Below, piece by piece: positions 50,279-59,506 of a DNA stretch of 64,000 bases (position 1 is the stretch's first letter; every line of letters starts with the position of its first letter). This DNA comes from Roseibium sp. Sym1 (GTDB lineage: Bacteria > Pseudomonadota > Alphaproteobacteria > Rhizobiales > Stappiaceae): NCBI RefSeq assembly GCF_027359675.1, contig NZ_CP114786.1, positions 3,632,501 through 3,696,500 on the forward strand. The letters are read 5' to 3'. Below the pieces are notes generated by a model. It searched no databases. It worked only from the letters and a program-made list of their open reading frames with translations, and was not told the origin of the DNA. The position numbers and the translations under genes were made by a program.

Positions 50279-52707
50279 GCTATCACCTTCAAGCCACTTT
50301 CAGCCGGGGCGAACTGGATCCCGAGCTGATCTATCGCTCCGATCTGGAACTGTTCCGGTCCTCGCTCGCGGAGTGTGAAAACTTTGTCACGCTCAAGCGG
50401 GGCGGGCTGCGCCGGCGTGGCGGCACAAAGTTCGTCGGCCAGATGAAACAAAGCGCGGATGCCGGCTGGCTGATCCCGTTCGAATTCGGCAACGGCCAGT
50501 ATTACATGCTCGAATTCGGCGACCATTATTTCAGGGTCTATACACGGTCCGGCCGCGTCGGAAGCGTTGAAGTCGCCACTCCCTACAGCGTTTCGGACCT
50601 GCCGGGCCTCAAGGTCGTGCAGTCAACCGACACACTGTTCATTACAGGAGGCGGGGCGGCCCCACATGCATTGAAGCGATTGGGAGAAACCACCTGGACC
50701 CTGGAGCCCATGGAGTTCAAGGACGGTCCCTATCTGGACGTGAACATCTCGCCAACGAACCTGAAACCCTCCGGTCTTGGCAATCCCGTGCCCGACATGA
50801 CGTCGAACACGGCCCCGACCGGAACCGTCACCGCCTTCAACAACAGCACGTCGGCCTGGAAAGTGTTCGACCGGTCGTCGGGCAAGGTGGTGCTTTCCAG
50901 CGGCGCCACCGGGTGGGTGCAATACGAGTTTCCGAACGCTGTCGTGATCGACGCCTACATGCTGCAGGCGCCGAACGACAACAGCCAGAATGACGACATG
51001 CCCTGGCAATGGAACATCGAGGCTTCCGGCGACGGATTGAACTGGACGGTCCTGGATACACAGGAGGGGCAGGACACCTGGGCGTCAAACGAGTGGCGGC
51101 AATATGCATTTCACAATGAGACCGCCTACACCCACTACCGGCTGAGTTTCAGCCAGGGAGGCGGGGCCAACGGCGACAATTCGGCGATCGGGCAGATCGT
51201 CTTCCATCAGGCCGGCGACGACCAGACTTCGTTCAGCCTGACGGCCTCCGGCACAGACGGGATCAACGGGGGAACCGGCTTCCAGTTCTCAGATACCGGC
51301 CGCCATATCCGGTTTCGCGGCTCCGATGGCTTCTGGCGCTGGTTCAAGATCACCAGCGTGGTGTCGACGACACGGGTCAATGTCCGGCTCTACGGGCAGG
51401 CGCTGCTCGACCTGAAAGCCCAGACATCCTGGCGGCTTGGTGCCTGGTCCGGCACGTCCGGCTGGCCGGAAACCATCGGCTGGCACAAGAGCCGGCTGGC
51501 CTTTGCGGGAACCCGCGAGGAACCGCAGAAAATCTGGGAGAGCCAGACCGAGGATTACACGAATTTCTCCGTCTCCCATACTCTCCAGGCCTCTGACGCG
51601 GTGACCGCGGCCATCCTGTCCGGTCAGGTCAACCGGATCCAGTGGCTCGTGGACGACAATGACCTGATTGTCGGCACATCCCGCGCGGTTCGCGCTGTCG
51701 GCAAGGCAACGGAGCAGGATCCATATGGCCCGGAAAATGTCGATCAGCGGCCGGAAACCAATTTCGGGGCGAACAGCGTCAACCCGATCAAGGTCGGATC
51801 CGTTCTGCTGTATTTCGGAGCCTACGGCACCGACATGCGCGAAATGGCCTATGACTACGCCGCCGACGGGCGGGTGTCGCAATCGGTGAGCGAAGTTCAG
51901 TCGCATCTTTTCAGAACAGGCATCGTCGGTGCCTGTTACCAGCAATACCCGGACAGCATTATCTGGCTTTGGGACCGTTCCGGGCGTGGAATAGGTTTCA
52001 CCTACGAGCGCCAGCAACAGGTCTATGGCATGCATCGTCATGATTTCGGCGGCCAGGTCGAATGCATGGCGGATCTCTCCGGCGAGCTGTCAGACGAGGT
52101 CTGGATGATTGTCAAACGAACGATCAACGGCCAGACCCGGCGGTATATCGAAATCATGCAGACACCGTTCGCGGGTGATGACATCGCGGACGCCTGGCAT
52201 CTCGATTGCGCCTCGAAATATGAAGGAGCTCCCGCCAATACCCTTTCAGGGCTCGGCTACCTGGAGGGCGAGGACGTGATCCTCTATGCCGACGGAACCG
52301 ACTATCGCACCACCGTAACCGGTGGCGAGGCCGGTCTTCCCAACGGGCAGGTGGCAACCAAGATCCTCGTTGGCCTGGATGTTCGAGCCCGGGCCAGGAC
52401 GTTGCCCTATCCTGTGGCTTCGCAGGACGGTGCTTCCTTGGGCCGGAAACTGCGGGCCGACACCTGCCGTATCGCGGTGCTGGACACGGGAACGCTGAAG
52501 GCGGGGGCGGAGGAAACCTACCTGGATCAGCTGGTCCAATATCGCGCGGGTGATCCGTCGGGCGAACCTGCTCCGCTGCGCAGCGGGGTTCTCGACCAGG
52601 CGGTCGAGACACGCTGGGAAGATGGCGGACAGCTTACGCTGGAAGCCGGCGGCGGCAAACCATCAACCATTCTGGCCATCAATTTCGGCCGAGACGGGGA
52701 ACCTTGA
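50275..52707 (+). CDS. Tail tubular protein B (T7 gp12-like) with F5/8-type insertion
   Basis: An 810-residue nozzle protein. SYHLQATFSRGELDPELIYRSDLELF and NFVTLKRGGLRRRGGTKFVGQ open it as in gp12 relatives; AFAGTREEPQKIWESQTEDYTNF and MREMAYDYAADGR belong to the core. Residues of about 180-320 differ from the simple nozzle and look like a discoidin (F5/8 type C) domain (VVIDAYMLQAPND..., WQWNIEASGDGLNWTVLD), which would bind surface sugars. It is co-translated with tail tubular A. Confidence 0.82.
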   Translation: MSYHLQATFSRGELDPELIYRSDLELFRSSLAECENFVTLKRGGLRRRGGTKFVGQMKQSADAGWLIPFEFGNGQYYMLEFGDHYFRVYTRSGRVGSVEVATPYSVSDLPGLKVVQSTDTLFITGGGAAPHALKRLGETTWTLEPMEFKDGPYLDVNISPTNLKPSGLGNPVPDMTSNTAPTGTVTAFNNSTSAWKVFDRSSGKVVLSSGATGWVQYEFPNAVVIDAYMLQAPNDNSQNDDMPWQWNIEASGDGLNWTVLDTQEGQDTWASNEWRQYAFHNETAYTHYRLSFSQGGGANGDNSAIGQIVFHQAGDDQTSFSLTASGTDGINGGTGFQFSDTGRHIRFRGSDGFWRWFKITSVVSTTRVNVRLYGQALLDLKAQTSWRLGAWSGTSGWPETIGWHKSRLAFAGTREEPQKIWESQTEDYTNFSVSHTLQASDAVTAAILSGQVNRIQWLVDDNDLIVGTSRAVRAVGKATEQDPYGPENVDQRPETNFGANSVNPIKVGSVLLYFGAYGTDMREMAYDYAADGRVSQSVSEVQSHLFRTGIVGACYQQYPDSIIWLWDRSGRGIGFTYERQQQVYGMHRHDFGGQVECMADLSGELSDEVWMIVKRTINGQTRRYIEIMQTPFAGDDIADAWHLDCASKYEGAPANTLSGLGYLEGEDVILYADGTDYRTTVTGGEAGLPNGQVATKILVGLDVRARARTLPYPVASQDGASLGRKLRADTCRIAVLDTGTLKAGAEETYLDQLVQYRAGDPSGEPAPLRSGVLDQAVETRWEDGGQLTLEAGGGKPSTILAINFGRDGEP

Positions 52708-52709
52708 CT

Positions 52710-53210
52710 ATGTGCCATCCTGCAATTCTGGCGGCGGTTTCCGTCGCCGGCTCTCTCGCCGGGGCTGCCACCCAGGCAAGCGGCATCCGGCAGCAGGCCG
52801 ACGCGAACGCAAAGGCAGAAGAGCGTCGCGCCGAATTCGCCGAGCGCCAGCGTGAAGTCAACCAGGCACGCGCTTCCTACGAGCGCGGACGCACGCTGGA
52901 ACACTATGCCCGCGTGCTGGGCAACAATCGTGCTTCGGGCGCGGAACGCGGTCTTTCCGAATCCGGATCGCTGACGGACGTCCTGAACGACAATGCGCAT
53001 GAAGCCGCCCAGAATATCGAGGCCATACGCTATCGGGCGGAAGGCGAACGGGGCAACCTCACCTTCGAAGCCGCGACGGCGCGGGAACGGGCGCAGTCAC
53101 ATCGTGCCGCGGGCCGGATCGGCGCTCGAAGTGCGATCCTGGGTGGCCTTACAAGCGCAGCGACGACACTCGGCAATGCCTTCTATAGCAGCGCCGCATC
53201 CATCCGCTGA
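52710..53210 (+). CDS. Internal virion protein (T7 gp14-like)
   Basis: A 166-residue protein with a hydrophobic N-terminus (AILAAVSVAGSLAGAATQASG), a long charged helix (ANAKAEERRAEFAERQREVNQ) and a C-terminal small-residue stretch. This is the pattern of T7 gp14-like ejection proteins that form the outer-membrane pore. ATG 52710 was chosen over TTG 52704. Confidence 0.75.
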   Translation: MCHPAILAAVSVAGSLAGAATQASGIRQQADANAKAEERRAEFAERQREVNQARASYERGRTLEHYARVLGNNRASGAERGLSESGSLTDVLNDNAHEAAQNIEAIRYRAEGERGNLTFEAATARERAQSHRAAGRIGARSAILGGLTSAATTLGNAFYSSAASIR

Positions 53211-53228
53211 CAGACAGGGTGAACTCTC

Positions 53229-54707
53229 TTGGCTAGACTTGTAAAATTCAGTGGAACGGGCACCCTGCCGGAGGTTCGAAGGCCTCCGGTTGTCGCTGAT
53301 ACCGCTGTCGGCGCCGCCACGGAAACCCTGGGACGGCAGATCCGGCAATCAGCCGGGCAGGCGGGCCAGCTGGGGCAATTGCTGCGCAGGCGGCAGGAAC
53401 AGATTGACCGTCTGGAAGTGAGCAGGGCGGTCCGCCAGTTGGATGCCGGTCTCAAGCAGAAAGAAACGACCGAGCGGCAGGCGCTCCAGCCCGGCGCAGC
53501 CGGCTTTACCGAAACCATGCTTGCGCATTTCAAGCAGGACGGCGAGCAAGTTATCGTCGCCCAGCCGAAACGGCTTCAGGCACGGCTTGCAAAGGATCTC
53601 GAAACGCAGCGTGACCTTTATGCGGACCGGTTCGCAGCGCTCGAATATGCAGAGACCCTCAAGTATTTCCGTGCCGGCATCGCAGAAACCGCGCAGGCGC
53701 AGGCAGCGGAAATCGAACAAAATCCGGGTGCGCTAGAAACGGCGCTTGGGTCGATTGCAGAGCTTGTGGAGCATTCGCCCTTGCCCGAGGACGAACGGAG
53801 GAGGCTGCTTCACACCAGCACAGACATGCTTGTTGAAAGCTGGGCAAAGACGCTCCCGCCCGAGCAAGTTCTTGCGCTGCTAGACGAAGGCAGTTCAGGC
53901 GATGGAACCGATCCCCTGGCGTCGCAGGCACTGGCGTTCCCGGCCGGGCAGGAAATGCGCGGCAAGATGCAAGGCCTGTCGTCGCGAGCGCGAGCACGTC
54001 TTTTGGGATCCGCACGTGACGAGATGGCCGTCGAGGAAATCCGAGAAAGCGAGGAAATCGCGGATCGGATTGCCGCTGAAGGAAGTGGCTTCGACCCGGA
54101 AGTCATTCATGCGAGCCGATATCTGGCGCCCTCCCGCAAAAAACACTTTCTGGACCTGCTGGACAGGCAGGTTCGCAAGGAGGAAGCCAGCCTGGCTGCA
54201 CTGGACTGGGTGCAAGAACCGGCGCATGGCGATCCCAATTCCAAGTCGGACCAGGTATTTGCAGACCGTGCTTTCAGCCGCTTGACCGCGAAGGGGGGCG
54301 ATCCGGATCGGATCGCCCGGTCACTCCTGCGAAACAAGGCTTTGCTGCCGGACGCCTATTCTGCCGGTCTGTTGATGCAATTGCGCAGCCGCGAACCTGA
54401 CAGCGTACGAAACGGTTTTGAAAAGCTGGCGGTGGCCAGTGAAATCGATCCGGTTTCCCTCCGCGGCGGACGGTTCGGAGGACGGTTGTGGGATGAACTT
54501 GCAAAATGGCGAATCCTGACGGAAGTGCAGGGACTGGGACCGGATGAGGCGTCAGTAAAACTCGCCAAGGTGAACGATCCGGCGGTGAGAGCCGCTGTCA
54601 TGGATCAGCTGGCATCCGGACGCCAGGCCGGCCGACTGCCGCCCGTCGAACCGGTTGATCTTCTTGAGCGCATGGCGACGAGGCTGCCCTCTGGCCAGGC
54701 CGGTTGA
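53229..54707 (+). CDS. Internal virion / ejection protein
   Basis: A 492-residue helical protein that starts MARLVKFSGTGTLPEVRRPP with a TTG codon at 53229 and an AGGGTGA site upstream. Long coiled-coil-like helices and REQ-type stretches recall gp15/gp16-like ejection proteins of alphaproteobacterial podoviruses. Relatives often run past 1000 residues and carry a transglycosylase part; none is visible here, so the protein may be shortened. It lies between the gp14-like gene and the fibre gene, the normal place. Confidence 0.7.
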   Translation: MARLVKFSGTGTLPEVRRPPVVADTAVGAATETLGRQIRQSAGQAGQLGQLLRRRQEQIDRLEVSRAVRQLDAGLKQKETTERQALQPGAAGFTETMLAHFKQDGEQVIVAQPKRLQARLAKDLETQRDLYADRFAALEYAETLKYFRAGIAETAQAQAAEIEQNPGALETALGSIAELVEHSPLPEDERRRLLHTSTDMLVESWAKTLPPEQVLALLDEGSSGDGTDPLASQALAFPAGQEMRGKMQGLSSRARARLLGSARDEMAVEEIRESEEIADRIAAEGSGFDPEVIHASRYLAPSRKKHFLDLLDRQVRKEEASLAALDWVQEPAHGDPNSKSDQVFADRAFSRLTAKGGDPDRIARSLLRNKALLPDAYSAGLLMQLRSREPDSVRNGFEKLAVASEIDPVSLRGGRFGGRLWDELAKWRILTEVQGLGPDEASVKLAKVNDPAVRAAVMDQLASGRQAGRLPPVEPVDLLERMATRLPSGQAG

Positions 54708-54844
54708 CGGTTCACGAGAGAACTCACTTAGAACATCAAGATATTTCTGGCCGGCAGGGTCTCGAATGCGATCGCGCTTCCGTCATTGCTGGCGGCGGTT
54801 CGGGCGGCAGGGCTCGCCGGCATCAGCCAGACATAGGTCAATTC

Positions 54845-56818
54845 ATGACAATCGCAGCTTTATCGGAAGGCCGCGTCCAGATTTTGGGCGACGGCGTGAC
54901 GGACCGTGTCGACTTGCCGTTTCAGTTCGTCGACCAGACCAACCTTGAAGTCGTTCATACGGATCTCGACGGCAACACCGAGGTCTGGGTGTACCAGCAG
55001 GACCCTGGGAACTGGTTCTTCACTGGGGGCGACTTCGCCGCCGGCACGGTTTTCTTCGACGCGGGAGCCGTGCAGCCGGGGGAGATGCTTACTGTACTTC
55101 TCGTCAGTGATTTCCAGCAGCCCTACAGCCTGGCGGGCGGGGAGATCGACCCCGCGGTGATGGAAAGGGCCATGGACCGGACGGCCATCAACATGCAGTC
55201 TGTCGCCACCCGCGCATTGCTCGACAAGAACGGCGGCTACGACCTGGAAGGCCGTCGGATCGTGAACGGTCTCGAGGCGGCGGACAACAACGATCTGCCG
55301 ACATTGCAGCAGGTGCTCGAGATCGCGTCACTTCCCGGGATACAGGGGCCCAAAGGCCCGCTCGGCGACCAGGGGCCGGTGGGACCCGCCGGGGCGCAGG
55401 GGCCGGAGGGGCCGCAGGGGCCGCAGGGAGAGCGCGGTCCTGTCGGCTACGAAGGCCCGAGAGGCCCGACCGGATTGCAGGGACCAGAAGGCCCGAGAGG
55501 ACCCGAAGGTCCGGCCGGCCCGACGGGAGCCCAGGGACCGATCGGCATCCAGGGGCCCCAGGGTGCGGAAGGTCCGATCGGCAAGTCGTTTGACCCCGAC
55601 GCTTCCGGCCTGACGGCCGATCGGGCCGCCTACAACGCGGAACCCGCCAATTTCTCCTTCCTCGACGTGGAAACCGGAACCGTCTATTTCAAGCTGTCCA
55701 ACGAAGTGGGAACCTGGTCGGCCGGCGTTCCTTTCGGACGCGGCCCGCAAGGCCTTCAGGGACCTCAGGGCCTTCAGGGGCCTGCCGGTCCGATCGGTCT
55801 GAACCATCGCGGGACGTGGACGAGTTCAATCGCCTATGCGGCGCGCGACACGGTGTTCCACGACGGGTCCTATTTCATCTGCCAGGCCGGTCATACGGGA
55901 GTTCAGCCTGATGTTTCGGCCGCGGAATGGGACCTGGTTGCATCCAGGGGCGAGCGAGGCCTTCAAGGGCAGCAGGGCCTGCAGGGACCCGAAGGTCCCC
56001 AAGGCGGGCAGGGACCCGAGGGGCTTCAGGGACCCAAGGGCGACACCGGTGCGCAAGGCCCGACAGGTGCACAAGGTCCCCAGGGACCGCAGGGCGACCC
56101 AGGACTGGTGTATCGAGGCATGTGGTCCTCGAGCGTGACCTACAATTCCGACGAGACGGTTACCTACAACGGGTCATCCTATATCTCGCTGACAGTCAAT
56201 ACAGGCAAGAACCCGAGCACTTCGACGGAAGACTGGGGTCTGCTGTCGTCAAAAGGCGACACGGGAGCGATCGGCGCCACCGGGCCGCAGGGGCCACAGG
56301 GACCGGCGGGGTCCACGAGCTACAATGCGGGCACGCTCGACGGCCTGGACAGTTCGCAATTCGTTCGTGCCGATACGTCCGACACCATGTCGGGCAGCTA
56401 TACGGTGACCAGCAACCTCTCCGTCCACGGGAACATGTACAGCGGAAAAAACGGTGGTGGCGACAGCTGGCACTATTTCTACGACGACAATTCCAACCAG
56501 TGGCGGAGTTTCGGTTGGGATGACAGTTCGAACAGTTTTGTCCTGGAAGAGAACGACGGCGGCCAGCACAGGGTTGCTCTGGTCTCTTCCGACACGAGCA
56601 CCAGCACAACAAATTTTCCGATTGGGCATACTTTGCCTGCTGCGTTTGGCTCAAGGCCTGACAGGCGTTCCAGTAGGACAATATATATCTATGGTGGTGA
56701 CAATGACCAGTACGTGGACAATACTCATTCTGGACCTAAAGGTTCTGCGTTAACTGGCACATATCGTTCAAACGGTCTGCTGTCAGAATCATACGCAATA
56801 TATACTAGGGTTTCTTAA
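54845..56818 (+). CDS. Collagen-like tail fibre
   Basis: A 657-residue fibre. Residues 1 to about 150 resemble the T7 tail-fibre N-terminal anchor ([69 protein letters not shown]). Then Gly-X-Y collagen-like runs ([13 protein letters not shown] and others) alternate with two sugar-binding-type modules ([30 protein letters not shown] and [27 protein letters not shown]). The C-terminal part is a unique tip with AT-richer codons. It should determine host range. Confidence 0.85.
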   Translation: MTIAALSEGRVQILGDGVTDRVDLPFQFVDQTNLEVVHTDLDGNTEVWVYQQDPGNWFFTGGDFAAGTVFFDAGAVQPGEMLTVLLVSDFQQPYSLAGGEIDPAVMERAMDRTAINMQSVATRALLDKNGGYDLEGRRIVNGLEAADNNDLPTLQQVLEIASLPGIQGPKGPLGDQGPVGPAGAQGPEGPQGPQGERGPVGYEGPRGPTGLQGPEGPRGPEGPAGPTGAQGPIGIQGPQGAEGPIGKSFDPDASGLTADRAAYNAEPANFSFLDVETGTVYFKLSNEVGTWSAGVPFGRGPQGLQGPQGLQGPAGPIGLNHRGTWTSSIAYAARDTVFHDGSYFICQAGHTGVQPDVSAAEWDLVASRGERGLQGQQGLQGPEGPQGGQGPEGLQGPKGDTGAQGPTGAQGPQGPQGDPGLVYRGMWSSSVTYNSDETVTYNGSSYISLTVNTGKNPSTSTEDWGLLSSKGDTGAIGATGPQGPQGPAGSTSYNAGTLDGLDSSQFVRADTSDTMSGSYTVTSNLSVHGNMYSGKNGGGDSWHYFYDDNSNQWRSFGWDDSSNSFVLEENDGGQHRVALVSSDTSTSTTNFPIGHTLPAAFGSRPDRRSSRTIYIYGGDNDQYVDNTHSGPKGSALTGTYRSNGLLSESYAIYTRVS

Positions 56819-57019
56819 TATTATTGAAATTCAATTTGTTGAGTACTGTTTCTGGATTCTATTTGTTTAAGTTGTTCAGTATTATTATTCGGGCAGCGCG
56901 ATGAGATTTATTGGAATACAAACATCTCTAGCTTGCGAGGTTGAACTCAAAAATTTATTTCGGAACTTGTCTCGAAGTGCTATGTCGCGATGAACCACCG
57001 CAGAGCGAAAGAGGCGTCT

Positions 57020-57754
57020 ATGGCATTCGGGATTGGCCGCACAATCAAGAAGAAGATTAAGTCTAAAAAGGCCGAGCAATTTGAATATGTTGGCGACAAC
57101 ATAGGCGTCCGGAAGAAGAACCTATCCTTTATGGAAGATGAAGAGTTTTCCAAAGCCTGGGAAAAGGCTGTTGAGGGAAACAGACCTGCTTGGGGAGGTC
57201 GCTATAAAGACATTCGTTGGAGAGCGCACACTGCGGTCTGGGCAGCGAAACATGGACTGACGCTTGATGGTGACTTCGTGGAATGCGGAGTCTTCCTTGG
57301 ACTTCTATCGCTGACAATTTGCCACAGCCTGAATTTTGAACAAATTCCCAGGAGTTTTTATCTGTTTGATACATTCGATGGGATACCAGACGATGGCAGG
57401 GAGATGATCAAGAAGCAGAATGAAGTCTATTTTGATTGCTTCGATATTGCTAAGAAAAATTTCTCGCCATTTCCCAACGCAAAACTAATAAAAGGCGCTC
57501 TTCCAGGAACTCTTGAGCAAGCGCCAATCAAAAAGATCGCTTATCTATCTGTCGATCTAAATCACGCCAAATATGAGAAAGAAGTGATCACGGAACTTTG
57601 GGACCGGCTTTCTCAATCTGCTATCGTTCTTATCGATGACTACGCATTTCAGTCAAACGAAGAGCAGTATGAAATGTGGAATGAATTTGCCGCATCCAAA
57701 GGTTGTTCGGTTCTGACCATTCCTACTGGGTCCGGAGTGTTGATTAAACCATAA
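57020..57754 (+). CDS. TylF-type class I methyltransferase (moron)
   Basis: A 244-residue protein. GDFVECGVFLGLLSLTICHSL corresponds to the SAM-binding loop and YLFDTFDGIPDDGR to the acidic and metal-binding part of TylF/macrocin O-methyltransferase-like enzymes; YLSVDLNHAKYE and VLIDDYAFQSNEEQY complete the fold. It is visibly AT-rich compared with flanking phage genes. GAGG precedes ATG 57020. It sits after the fibre gene, where host-surface-modifying genes are common; a sugar or LPS target is possible. Confidence 0.75.
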   Translation: MAFGIGRTIKKKIKSKKAEQFEYVGDNIGVRKKNLSFMEDEEFSKAWEKAVEGNRPAWGGRYKDIRWRAHTAVWAAKHGLTLDGDFVECGVFLGLLSLTICHSLNFEQIPRSFYLFDTFDGIPDDGREMIKKQNEVYFDCFDIAKKNFSPFPNAKLIKGALPGTLEQAPIKKIAYLSVDLNHAKYEKEVITELWDRLSQSAIVLIDDYAFQSNEEQYEMWNEFAASKGCSVLTIPTGSGVLIKP

Positions 57755-57790
57755 GGTTTAAGACGGGCCTTTTATCTAGTTCATTTCGCA

Positions 57791-57820
57791 AAAACCGCCC
57801 TCCGAGGCGGTTTTTTTTAT
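57791..57820 (+). terminator. Rho-independent terminator
   Basis: AAAAACCGCC / GGCGGTTTTT stem around CTCCGA with an eight-T run or so. It separates the methyltransferase from the lysis cassette. Confidence 0.9.
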
Positions 57821-57835
57821 GGTTGTGGAGGTTTC

Positions 57836-58051
57836 ATGAAATTTATCAAGGATTGGCGGCAGGTTCTGCGCTGGGCCTGGAGTGTGCGCTTGATGGGGCT
57901 GGCTGCACTCTTGAGTGCGGTTGAAGCGGTCTCGCCGCATTTGGGTGGGGTGCTGGCTCCGGGGCAACTGGCCCTGGTTTCCGCGTTGGCAACGACCGGT
58001 GCCGTCGTCGCCCGGATTCTCGTTCAAAAGGATCTGGACCATGGGACGTAA
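57836..58051 (+). CDS. Holin-like small membrane protein
   Basis: A 71-residue protein with two hydrophobic stretches (MGLAALLSAVEAVSP, LALVSALATTGAVVARIL) and a basic N-terminus, the layout of small class II holins and DUF7940-like phage proteins. TGGAGG precedes the ATG. It overlaps the endolysin gene. Confidence 0.78.
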   Translation: MKFIKDWRQVLRWAWSVRLMGLAALLSAVEAVSPHLGGVLAPGQLALVSALATTGAVVARILVQKDLDHGT

Positions 58052-58505
58052 GACGCGCCTTGCGGGGGTGGTCGGAGCGGCAGCAATTGCGCTCGTCGGT
58101 AGTTGGGAGGGCCTTCGGCTGACTGCGTACAGGGATGTGGTCGGCATTCCGACCGTTTGCTACGGGGAGACGCGTGGCGTCCGGCTGGGGGACACGTACA
58201 ACAAGTCCGATTGTGACCGCATGCTGCTTGTTTCACTCAAGCGGCACGAAGCGGGCATGCGCCGCTGCCTGAAACGGCCGGATGCTCTGCCTGCCAAGTC
58301 CTATGTCGCGTTTGTCAGCCTGACCTACAATATCGGCGTCGGGGCCTTTTGCCGCTCAACCGCGCGGCGTCGTCTCGATCTCGGCGATCTGAAGGGGGCA
58401 TGCGATGCCGCGGCCTGGTTCAACAAGGCCGGTGGGCGAACTCTTCGCGGCCTGATCAACCGGCGCCGGGGGGAACACAGGCTGTGCCTGGAGGGACTGA
58501 CATGA
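58041..58505 (+). CDS. SAR endolysin, GH24 lysozyme
   Basis: A 154-residue T4-lysozyme-type muramidase. The catalytic triad is Glu23, Asp32, Thr38, with the same 9- and 6-residue spacing as in T4 lysozyme. Residues 7-21 form a weakly hydrophobic Gly/Ala/Val stretch, the signal-anchor-release element, so the enzyme can reach the periplasm through Sec and be set free when the membrane loses potential. ATG at 58041 lies inside the holin gene. Confidence 0.88.
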   Translation: MGRKTRLAGVVGAAAIALVGSWEGLRLTAYRDVVGIPTVCYGETRGVRLGDTYNKSDCDRMLLVSLKRHEAGMRRCLKRPDALPAKSYVAFVSLTYNIGVGAFCRSTARRRLDLGDLKGACDAAAWFNKAGGRTLRGLINRRRGEHRLCLEGLT

Positions 58506-58849
58506 TCAGCCTGCTGCTGCGAAGCCGAACATCCTGTGTCCTGCTTGCCGTGGCCGCCGTTCTGGGCGGCTTTCTTGTCTGGCACACGATCGACAGATCG
58601 AGCGCGGTCCGCCGGGCCGTCGCGGAATATATCGCAAATGCGGAACTGACCGCGATCCGTGTGGAACTGAGCGAGCTCAAGCGTCGCAACAGGGTGTCGG
58701 ATAGCGCCAAACGTCAGCTTCAAACCGAAATCGATAAGGCCAACGCGCAAGCCGAAGCCGCCGTTGAGGAGTTGGAACATTATGTTTCGGCAGTCGAGGA
58801 CAATTGTGTTGTTCATCCTGACCTTGTTGAGCGCCTGCGCGACCGCTGA
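58502..58849 (+). CDS. Rz-like spanin, inner-membrane subunit
   Basis: A 115-residue protein with an N-terminal transmembrane helix (CVLLAVAAVLGGFLVWHTI) and a coiled-coil region (VELSELKRRNRVSDSAKRQLQTEIDKANAQAEAA). It overlaps the endolysin stop by ATGA and contains the start of the Rz1 gene. Confidence 0.78.
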   Translation: MISLLLRSRTSCVLLAVAAVLGGFLVWHTIDRSSAVRRAVAEYIANAELTAIRVELSELKRRNRVSDSAKRQLQTEIDKANAQAEAAVEELEHYVSAVEDNCVVHPDLVERLRDR

Positions 58850-59087
58850 CAGCCGGCTGCAGCAGGCGGGGCGGAAAACCGGCCTTTTGGCAGCCTCCGC
58901 GTTTTTGCCCGACTATCCCGTTGACTGCCGGAAACGGGAAACATCACGGGTCCGCGCGGGAGAACCCCTGGATGTGGCGCTGATCCGGACGGATCAGGCT
59001 CTCGGTCGCGCAAATGCAAGGGTGAGCAGATGCTCCCGGTGGTACGACACGATCAAATCCGAATTTTCGAGGGAACAACGTGACTGA
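58782..59087 (+). CDS. Rz1-like spanin lipoprotein, nested
   Basis: A 101-residue protein in another frame, starting within the Rz gene. LFILTLLSACATADS is a lipoprotein signal with lipobox LSAC, so the mature protein starts with Cys. It should join Rz to disrupt the outer membrane. It is longer than typical Rz1 and lacks a Pro-rich stretch. Confidence 0.72.
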   Translation: MFRQSRTIVLFILTLLSACATADSRLQQAGRKTGLLAASAFLPDYPVDCRKRETSRVRAGEPLDVALIRTDQALGRANARVSRCSRWYDTIKSEFSREQRD

Positions 59088-59334
59088 AAACGAGTTGCGC
59101 GCGCTCGCGCTCAAGAGCGGAAAAGAAGGCGGGCGGGAAGCGGCACGCGAAGTGCTGCGCGCGCTCGGTGTCGATACCGAACATCCGCTGGAAGCGCAAA
59201 AGGACATGCATTTTCTCAGGGACTTGCGGCGAGGGACATCAAGCGTCAAGGGAAAGATCATCAACACAATCGTCGGCGCGTTGGCCCTTGCCGGTCTCTA
59301 CAGGCTTTTGTCAGGTTTCAAGTGGGGCGGCTAG
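59080..59334 (+). CDS. DUF6127-like phage membrane protein
   Basis: An 84-residue protein started by GTG 59080 with GAGGGAA upstream, overlapping Rz1. QKDMHFLRDLRRGTSSVKGK and a C-terminal transmembrane helix (IINTIVGALALAGLYRLLSGF) match DUF6127-like small phage proteins. It is the last phage-like gene. Confidence 0.65.
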   Translation: MTENELRALALKSGKEGGREAAREVLRALGVDTEHPLEAQKDMHFLRDLRRGTSSVKGKIINTIVGALALAGLYRLLSGFKWGG

Positions 59335-59506
59335 GTTGGCCCTGGCGATACTGCCGAAACCTGTGGCCGGTTCGGCCTTGCGATGATCGGGAAGAGCCTG
59401 ATGGTGACACACTGTTCACAATTACAAGGCTAGTTGATCGTATATGGTGAAATTACCTCTTCATCATGAACAATGACCGGTCTTCGGTTGGAACTGGATG
59501 GAGTGA

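Larger units (their letters stand above)
20591..59334. mobile_element. Prophage-like element of T7-like podovirus type, interrupted by cargo
   Basis: The left part (20.6-23.6 kb) has a repressor with operators and small early genes; the right part (34.1-59.3 kb) has packaging, head, tail and lysis genes in podovirus order. Three cargo blocks lie between phage genes (23.8-33.4, 36.7-42.8, 46.3-48.0 kb). No integrase, replication gene or att duplication was found, so the limits are those of the outermost phage-like genes and are uncertain. It is possible that the 23.8-33.4 kb block is chromosomal and that two phage remnants flank it. Confidence 0.6.
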
